This document shows, in pieces, positions 6,645-10,478 of a stretch of DNA of 10,478 nucleotides. This DNA is from CAYUCJ01 sp049282265 (GTDB lineage: Bacteria > Desulfobacterota > DSM-4660 > Desulfatiglandales > Desulfatiglandaceae): the NCBI GenBank assembly GCA_049282265.1, contig JBAPTR010000241.1:1-10478 (forward strand), read 5' to 3'. The number at the start of each line of letters is the position of its first letter. Position 1 is the first letter of the stretch. The notes beneath the pieces are model-generated. The model was given only the letters and a program-made list of their open reading frames with translations, did not search any database and was not told the origin of the DNA. The position numbers and the translations under genes were made by a program.

Positions 6645-6686
6645 AAAACAAAAAGAGCCGTGGACTTTTTGCTGCCCACGGCTCTT
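6645..6686 (-). terminator. Intrinsic terminator of the aro operon attenuator
   Basis: On the minus strand AAGAGCCGTGG (6686-6676) and CCACGGCTCTT (6663-6653) form a perfect 11-bp stem with a 12-nt loop, followed directly by TTTGTTTT (6652-6645), itself preceded by the two T of the stem. This is a textbook rho-independent terminator placed between the leader peptide and aroF, where it can only act as a conditional terminator. Confidence 0.9.
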
Positions 6687-6718
6687 GAAATCGAAAAAAA
6701 GAATCAACCCATGGACAG
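6672..6718 (-). promoter_or_regulatory. Predicted antiterminator pairing
   Basis: CTGTCCATGG (6718-6709), covering the last codons of the leader peptide, can pair with CCGTGGGCAG (6681-6672) in ten contiguous pairs including two G-U pairs. This sequesters six bases of the left arm of the terminator, so antiterminator and terminator exclude each other. A ribosome that reaches the leader stop codon (6706-6704) would cover the left strand and allow termination. One stalled at the aromatic codons (6748-6731) would leave most of it free. No convincing upstream 1:2 pause hairpin was found. Confidence 0.65.
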
Positions 6719-6778
6719 ACTGCCCCCTCTCCAAAAATAAAAGTAGTAGTTGCTCTGCCTGGTTTGATTTGTGTTCAT
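6704..6778 (-). CDS. Aromatic-rich leader peptide of the aro operon attenuator
   Basis: This 24-codon reading frame opens with ATG AAC ACA AAT and contains six consecutive aromatic codons, TAC TAC TTT TAT TTT TGG (Tyr-Tyr-Phe-Tyr-Phe-Trp, residues 11-16). It ends in TGA 17 bp before the terminator stem. Such a run by chance, directly ahead of a terminator and an aromatic pathway operon, is very unlikely. The role known from trp, phe and his operons is to measure charged tRNA: shortage of Tyr-, Phe- or Trp-tRNA stalls the ribosome and permits read-through into aroF-aroB-pheA. The ribosome site is weak (AAAGAAAGA). An in-frame ATG at 6820 would add 14 residues but overlaps the predicted -10 box, so 6778 is preferred. 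Confidence 0.85.
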   Translation of the reverse strand: MNTNQTRQSNYYFYFWRGGSLSMG

Positions 6779-6818
6779 CGCTATCTTTCTTTTCCCATAC
6801 CGGATTGAAGTACCATCC

Positions 6819-6847
6819 ATCTAAGGGAATCTGATTGCCTTTGTCAA
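6819..6847 (-). promoter_or_regulatory. Probable promoter of the aro operon
   Basis: On the minus strand a perfect -35 hexamer, TTGACA (6847-6842), is followed by a 17-nt spacer and TTAGAT (6824-6819), a weak -10 matching 3 of 6 consensus positions. Transcription would begin near 6812, giving roughly 35 nt before the leader ATG. The placement fits the attenuator, though the -10 is poor. Confidence 0.5.
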
Positions 6848-6852
6848 GAAAA

Positions 6853-6878
6853 AGTTTGACGAGTCCGAACAGTTTGAC
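6853..6878. repeat. Tandem 8-bp direct repeat beside the aro promoter
   Basis: AGTTTGAC occurs at 6853-6860 and again at 6871-6878, 18 bp apart start to start, just upstream of the minus-strand -35 box and overlapping the candidate plus-strand promoter. This could be a regulator binding site shared by the divergent units. No regulator is identified. Confidence 0.35.
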
Positions 6879-6907
6879 TTGTGTAAAATCGGAATCGTGC
6901 CTATAAT
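6879..6907 (+). promoter_or_regulatory. Candidate plus-strand promoter toward cbiR
   Basis: A perfect -10 TATAAT (6902-6907) lies 17 nt after TTGTGT (6879-6884), a poor -35 (3 of 6). If used, the message would reach cbiR with a leader of about 240 nt. No cobalamin riboswitch motif (B12 box) was recognised in that leader. Confidence 0.35.
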
Positions 6908-6917
6908 CCGGCGCACA

Positions 6918-7103
6918 ATGCAGTCAAGTGCGCGTAAAAAATCAGATCTTCTCCGGTATGACCCCATCCTGCTGAACGTTATCTGTCCTCTGGCAGCCCT
7001 GGGCATCAAGCTGTTGATACTTTCCTGCCGCCTTGTCAGGATCGAAGGCGAGGGAGAGGAAAGGAAGGCCCTGGCGCAAAACACCAAAAGAGGGGACCCC
7101 TGA
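6918..7103 (+). pseudogene. Possible N-terminal remnant of a membrane-associated acyltransferase-like protein
   Basis: This 61-codon frame contains a hydrophobic stretch (ILLNVICPLAALGIKLLILS) followed by CRLVRIEGEGEERKALAQ. The shape resembles the first 50 or so residues of DUF374-type lysophospholipid acyltransferases, but the catalytic part is missing: the frame stops at 7103 and no continuation was seen in other frames before cbiR. No ribosome site precedes the ATG. It could equally be a chance frame or a small membrane protein. The rest of 6848-7153 holds only the promoter-like sequences and direct repeat listed separately. Confidence 0.25.
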
Positions 7104-7153
7104 AATTGGATCTTTGGATGAAAGAAAGGCTAAGGGCTGAAGGCTAATGCCAA

Positions 7154-7957
7154 ATGGATAGTGTAAGAAAAGGAAAAAACGGCTTTCCATTCAGGCTGGG
7201 ATGTACCTCCTATGTTTACCCTGATGACCTCCTCCCCAATGTCCGAAAGATGGCTCCCGTCGTCGATGATATCGAGATCGTCCTTTTTGAAACGGAATCC
7301 CTTTCCAATCTTCCCGATAAGGCTGTCATATCTGAGCTGTTGCAGATACAAAGAGAGCAGGGCAATACCTATACAATCCATTTCCCCATAGACAAGAAGG
7401 CCGCCGGTCCGGACAAACAGGAGAGGAGATACTTCCAGGAACAGGCCCTCAAGATCATGCGTTTGACCCTTCCCCTCCACCCCTTTGCCTATATCCTTCA
7501 TCTGGAGGGAATCAGCCAAAACGCAAACCGGGAACACCAGGATGCATGGAGATCACGTGGCATGGAAACCTGCGAGAAAATCGCAAGTCTTGATGGAGTC
7601 AACAAATCTTCCATAGCAGTGGAGAACCTGGGCTATCCCGTGGATTGGAACAAAGAGATTGTTGAGCACTTCGGTTTTTCCTTCTGCATGGATGTGGGAC
7701 ACCTGTGGCTCTACAGATATGACTGGGAAGGGACCCTGGCCCGGTACCTTAAAGACACGCGGGTCATACATCTTCACGGTGTATCGGGTGGAAAGGACCA
7801 TCTCTCCGTTCTAAAAAACGACCGGGAAATCCTGAAAAAGTTGGTGAGGAACTATCTTAAGGGCTTTCAGAACGTGGTAACGCTGGAGGTCTTTTCAAGA
7901 GAGGACACCTTTGGCTCCATAGAAAGGTTGAAAGAATTATGGGCAGAATCGTACTGA
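7154..7957 (+). CDS. cbiR: Cobamide remodelling phosphodiesterase CbiR (AP endonuclease 2 / xylose isomerase-like TIM barrel)
   Basis: This 267-residue protein has the character of CbiR, first described in Akkermansia, which hydrolyses the phosphoribosyl bond in the nucleotide loop of cobamides so the lower ligand can be replaced. Seen here are the N-terminal LGCTSYVYPDDLLPNV motif, and barrel-end residues typical of the superfamily metal site: His76 (TIHFP), His116 (LHLEG), Glu157 (AVENLG), Asp180 and His183 (MDVGH), His206 and His208 (IHLHG), Asp215/His216 and Glu245 (TLEVF). There is no signal peptide, so it is cytoplasmic. It overlaps cobU by 19 bp, and CobU acts on cobinamide, which supports the call. 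The ribosome site is weak (AAGG 11 nt before ATG). A generic sugar-phosphate isomerase is the alternative, made less likely by the motif and the partner. Confidence 0.82.
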   Translation: MDSVRKGKNGFPFRLGCTSYVYPDDLLPNVRKMAPVVDDIEIVLFETESLSNLPDKAVISELLQIQREQGNTYTIHFPIDKKAAGPDKQERRYFQEQALKIMRLTLPLHPFAYILHLEGISQNANREHQDAWRSRGMETCEKIASLDGVNKSSIAVENLGYPVDWNKEIVEHFGFSFCMDVGHLWLYRYDWEGTLARYLKDTRVIHLHGVSGGKDHLSVLKNDREILKKLVRNYLKGFQNVVTLEVFSREDTFGSIERLKELWAESY

Positions 7958-8499
7958 TCACAGGCGGGGCCAGGAGCGGCAAGAGTTCTTTCGCCCTGCA
8001 GGAGGCATTGAAGCACCCGAATAAACGCGTCTTTCTGGCAACCGCGCTCGCCATCGATGACGAGATGAAGACGCGCATCGGGAAACACCGGGAAGAACGG
8101 GGGGAGGATTTCTCTACCATCGAAGAGCCCATGGACATCTCTTCACGCCTGAATGGACTGGGGCGTGATACCGGGGTTGCAGTGGTGGATTGTCTGACCG
8201 TGTGGCTCGGAAACCTTTTTCACAAGTGGAACGAGGATGAAGAAGCCATAAGGCACGAAATCGAGATGTTTTGCGAAACCATTTCCCATGTCAACAGCGA
8301 TCTCATCCTCGTCACCAACGAGGTGGGATTCGGGATCGTCCCGGAAAACCGACTGGCCCGCCTCTACAGGGATATGCTGGGATTTCTGAACAGAAAGGTC
8401 GCCGAACAGGCTGACAAGGTCTACTGTTGCATCTGCGGGATATCTGTTTGCATAAATGAGAAAACGGGACCACCCATTAATGGGCAAATCACATCCTGA
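7939..8499 (+). CDS. cobU: Adenosylcobinamide kinase / adenosylcobinamide-phosphate guanylyltransferase
   Basis: This 186-residue bifunctional enzyme phosphorylates adenosylcobinamide and converts the product to GDP-cobinamide during nucleotide loop assembly and cobinamide salvage. It shows the P-loop GGARSGKS (9-16), the conserved FLATA, D-EM-RI-H stretch with His50 near the position guanylylated in Salmonella CobU, TIEEP (60-64), a Walker B-like VVDCLTVWLGNLF (82-94), and VTNEVGFGIVPENRLARLYRD (125-145). The C-terminus usually ends soon after the GISV strand; here about ten extra residues (TGPPINGQITS) follow, encoded over two small palindromes (8473-8484 and 8485-8503). Its start lies within cbiR, so the two are translationally coupled. 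No cobS, cobT or cobC follows in the window. Confidence 0.93.
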   Translation: MGRIVLITGGARSGKSSFALQEALKHPNKRVFLATALAIDDEMKTRIGKHREERGEDFSTIEEPMDISSRLNGLGRDTGVAVVDCLTVWLGNLFHKWNEDEEAIRHEIEMFCETISHVNSDLILVTNEVGFGIVPENRLARLYRDMLGFLNRKVAEQADKVYCCICGISVCINEKTGPPINGQITS

Positions 8500-8503
8500 T
8501 TTG
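8485..8503 (+). other. Small hairpin at the cobU stop
   Basis: CAAATCA (8485-8491) and TGATTTG (8497-8503) pair with a 5-nt loop, and the palindrome CCCATTAATGGG (8473-8484) directly precedes it. The cobU TGA is inside the right arm. No T run follows, so it is at best a weak terminator. Confidence 0.35.
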
Positions 8504-8552
8504 TAAATTGATGGATGGTTTGGAGATATCTCAGAAAGGAGAAAAAAAACTT

Positions 8553-9470
8553 ATGAAAAAGGCCCTTGCTGCGACCGGATTAATATTGCTTTTCAATATA
8601 ATTTCCTTGGTCGCTACCTGCGTTGCCCCATCGCCTCTTCTTGCAGCTTCCACCTTTCGCTTTGTTATTTGGTCGGATACCAAGACCGGATTGAGTGATC
8701 TTTCCGTGCTTTCCTCCCAGGTGAAGGCAATGAACCCGGTTATGACGTTTTATCCCGGTGACCTTTGTAAGCGAGGCGCCACCCGTCCATGCCTCGACGA
8801 ATGGGAACGGTCGTTAGATGGAGGCTCGAACAACGGCATATCTCATATCACTTTTGCATCGCGCGGGAATCATGATGCCGCCAACACCCGCACGTGGCAA
8901 TCATACTTCAACTTTTTGGGAGTTGCCGAAGCAATAGGCGCCACCCATTTCTCGTCCTACCGTCAAGACCTGACTTACAGCTTCGATTACGAAAATTCCC
9001 ATTTCGTCATGATTGACATGCCTGATGGCGGTGCTTCATCCATGGACTCAGCGGCCATAGACTGGCTCGATGCCGATCTGACCTCCGCCGAATCGAGGGC
9101 ACTGACGCATGCCTTCATCGCATTCCATGCCCCTGTCTATTATGTGGATGGGCATCCTGATACGGTTTCCGGCCGATTCATCGCGGTTCTGAACTCACAT
9201 CATATCGTCAGCGCCACCCTTCATGGCCATGAGCACGTTCTGGCTTACGTTCATATAGACGCGACGCGCATCCCGACCATCACTCACCCTTTTGAAGAAT
9301 TCGTATCCGGCGGAGCAGGTGCAGATTTGTATGGTTGTGCGAGTGATCGCTCAGATTGGTGTCAGTCAACGTTTGGCTTCTTTCTCGTAACGGTTTCCGG
9401 CCGTTCATTCACGGTCCAGGCCTACAAAAAAGGCGGCCTTACAGCACTCAAGACCTGGACTTTCAAATAG
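8553..9470 (+). CDS. Exported calcineurin-like metallophosphoesterase
   Basis: The 305-residue product starts with a classical signal peptide (MKK, hydrophobic 5-24, probable cleavage near LLAAS, 29-33), so it acts in the periplasm or outside the cell. The two-metal phosphoesterase motifs appear in order: Asp42 (WSDTKTG), Asp70 (YPGDL), Asn106-His107-Asp108 (SRGNHD), His192 (AFHAPVY), and His226/His228 (LHGHEH). The first motif, normally D-x-H, is D-T-K, so one metal ligand is replaced or supplied elsewhere. The substrate cannot be told from sequence. The start at 8553 was chosen because AGGAG (8537-8541) precedes it and the signal peptide begins there; an in-frame ATG at 8508 would add 15 polar residues before the signal. 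A link to cobamide metabolism is not evident. Confidence 0.85.
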   Translation: MKKALAATGLILLFNIISLVATCVAPSPLLAASTFRFVIWSDTKTGLSDLSVLSSQVKAMNPVMTFYPGDLCKRGATRPCLDEWERSLDGGSNNGISHITFASRGNHDAANTRTWQSYFNFLGVAEAIGATHFSSYRQDLTYSFDYENSHFVMIDMPDGGASSMDSAAIDWLDADLTSAESRALTHAFIAFHAPVYYVDGHPDTVSGRFIAVLNSHHIVSATLHGHEHVLAYVHIDATRIPTITHPFEEFVSGGAGADLYGCASDRSDWCQSTFGFFLVTVSGRSFTVQAYKKGGLTALKTWTFK

Positions 9471-9518
9471 GTGACACCCCTTCCTCCATGGTATTAGGTC
9501 AGCTCGATGAATCCCGAA

Positions 9519-10478
9519 TTATAAATGCCGGATGGCGGCCAATTGCAGCCTGTAGATTACGCCGCCGTAGACGCCTGCCGCCGTCATCAACAGGATTTCC
9601 AGGATACCCGATACAAGCGGCGGCGGATAAGCCTTTACGATCCCAAAGGCCGCCGAACTGCCCAAAGCGGTAAGAAAGATCCACACAAGGGCCGCCTTGA
9701 GCGATTCTTTTTCCCTGCCTCGAATCTCCGCTATCATGTAGCCGAAAAGCGTAAGCGCACCGATTATCTCGATGAAACGAAAGATGGAGACATTCCTGAA
9801 GCTGGATGCGAGATCCTGAAAGTATGTCTTGAGCTGCCAGCCTTCAAAGGGCACTATGGTGGGCCAGAGAGCTAGGAGGATCAGGTAAACCGCATAGAAA
9901 GGCAGGATTATCTTGAGTGTGGACAGCTCGAATCTCCTCTCTCCTTTTTTCTTCCGGATGGGAAGCCGGGCGGGTATCTGCACCAGAGCCGCAATGACGA
10001 TTCCGAAACCGGCCACCTCTATTGGGAATCTTGCCAGGGTGGGAAGAGAGGCCACGATAAACCAGCCTGACACCAAGAGGGACAATTTGTTGGGGGTGAG
10101 ACGTCCTTCCTGTTTCAGCCGATGGACGTAGATGGAGGCAAGCACGCCGCCGCCCATCAGGCCCAAGAGCAGCAATAACCACAGGCGCGCTGCTTCGCCT
10201 CCGGTGGAAAGGCCGTTCAACCACATCAATGGAATCAGCAGATAGACCCAGTTCATCAGCGGCAATTCCGGCGCAAAGAGCCGAATGACGTAGCTTTCCT
10301 TCGAACTCCGCATAAAAAGTCCAAACACCATCGCCCCCAGCCAGGCGCCCAAGCCGTTTGTAAGCACATCGGTGACCTGAGTGCCCCGTCCGGGTATAAA
10401 AAACTGGGTGAACTCGATCGCCGAACTCAGCAGGATTCCAAGGCCCAGTGCCTTGGCACAGAATCGATCGCTGTTTTT
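9519..10478 (-). CDS. VanZ-family polytopic membrane protein (partial, N-terminus beyond window)
   Basis: The frame is open to the last base of the window, giving 319 visible residues. The VanZ signature lies in the first 50: SSAIEFTQFFIPGRGTQVTD followed by VLTNGLGAWLGA, matching the conserved Glu-x-x-Gln, PGR and Asp-x-x-x-Asn pattern. About six further hydrophobic segments follow, separated by a basic loop (PIRKKKGERRF), so the protein is a VanZ-like domain with a longer membrane C-terminus. VanZ is associated with low-level teicoplanin resistance, but most homologues have unknown roles, often near cell-envelope polysaccharide genes. A GTG at 10367 could be mistaken for the start, but it would cut the signature in half. 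It converges with the phosphoesterase gene across a 48-bp gap in which no terminator was recognised. Confidence 0.75.
   Translation of the reverse strand, partial: KNSDRFCAKALGLGILLSSAIEFTQFFIPGRGTQVTDVLTNGLGAWLGAMVFGLFMRSSKESYVIRLFAPELPLMNWVYLLIPLMWLNGLSTGGEAARLWLLLLLGLMGGGVLASIYVHRLKQEGRLTPNKLSLLVSGWFIVASLPTLARFPIEVAGFGIVIAALVQIPARLPIRKKKGERRFELSTLKIILPFYAVYLILLALWPTIVPFEGWQLKTYFQDLASSFRNVSIFRFIEIIGALTLFGYMIAEIRGREKESLKAALVWIFLTALGSSAAFGIVKAYPPPLVSGILEILLMTAAGVYGGVIYRLQLAAIRHL

Noticed and set aside
6908..7153. Cobalamin riboswitch upstream of cbiR
   Set aside because: No B12 box or other conserved cobalamin riboswitch blocks could be recognised by eye in the leader.
9471..9518. Terminator between the phosphoesterase and VanZ genes
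   Set aside because: No stem longer than four pairs and no T run were found in the 48-bp gap.

Overview
The window reads as chromosome of an anaerobic deltaproteobacterium-like organism (Desulfobacterota or a syntroph). The main reason is a glutaryl-CoA dehydrogenase carrying the residue diagnostic of the non-decarboxylating type, immediately followed by the alpha subunit of sodium-pumping glutaconyl-CoA decarboxylase. That pair is known from strict anaerobes that degrade aromatic compounds or dicarboxylic acids. No plasmid, phage, IS transposase, tRNA, rRNA or CRISPR signal was seen.

Layout. 1-200: copy 1 of a palindromic repeat. 236-3160 (+): gcdH-gcdA, ending at a strong hairpin shared with the convergent operon. 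3216-6778 (-): an aromatic amino acid operon in the order leader peptide, aroF (DAHP synthase), aroB (dehydroquinate synthase), pheA (chorismate mutase/prephenate dehydratase). The aroF-aroB gap (5299-5716) holds repeat copy 2 plus a row of five further perfect or near-perfect hairpins. 6848-7153: divergent intergenic region with promoter-like sequences and a possible gene remnant. 7154-8499 (+): cbiR-cobU, a cobamide remodelling and salvage pair with overlapping ends. 8553-9470 (+): exported calcineurin-like phosphoesterase. 9519-10478 (-): VanZ-family membrane protein, cut by the window end.

The most interesting element is upstream of aroF. A 24-codon reading frame at 6778-6704 (-) contains the consecutive codons Tyr-Tyr-Phe-Tyr-Phe-Trp. 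It is followed by a classic intrinsic terminator (11-bp stem, then a T run) and by an alternative 10-bp pairing that would destroy that terminator. This is the architecture of a ribosome-mediated transcription attenuator, here sensing all three aromatic amino acids ahead of the common pathway. The DAHP synthase it precedes lacks the usual N-terminal allosteric domain, so control of pathway entry may have moved to this attenuator.

The second point of interest is the repeat. Copies 1-200 (+) and 5649-5450 (-) align without a gap over 200 positions at about 75 % identity by hand count. They share a 22-bp-arm palindrome with one compensatory base-pair change. Each copy lies just upstream of a gene, in the same orientation as that gene.
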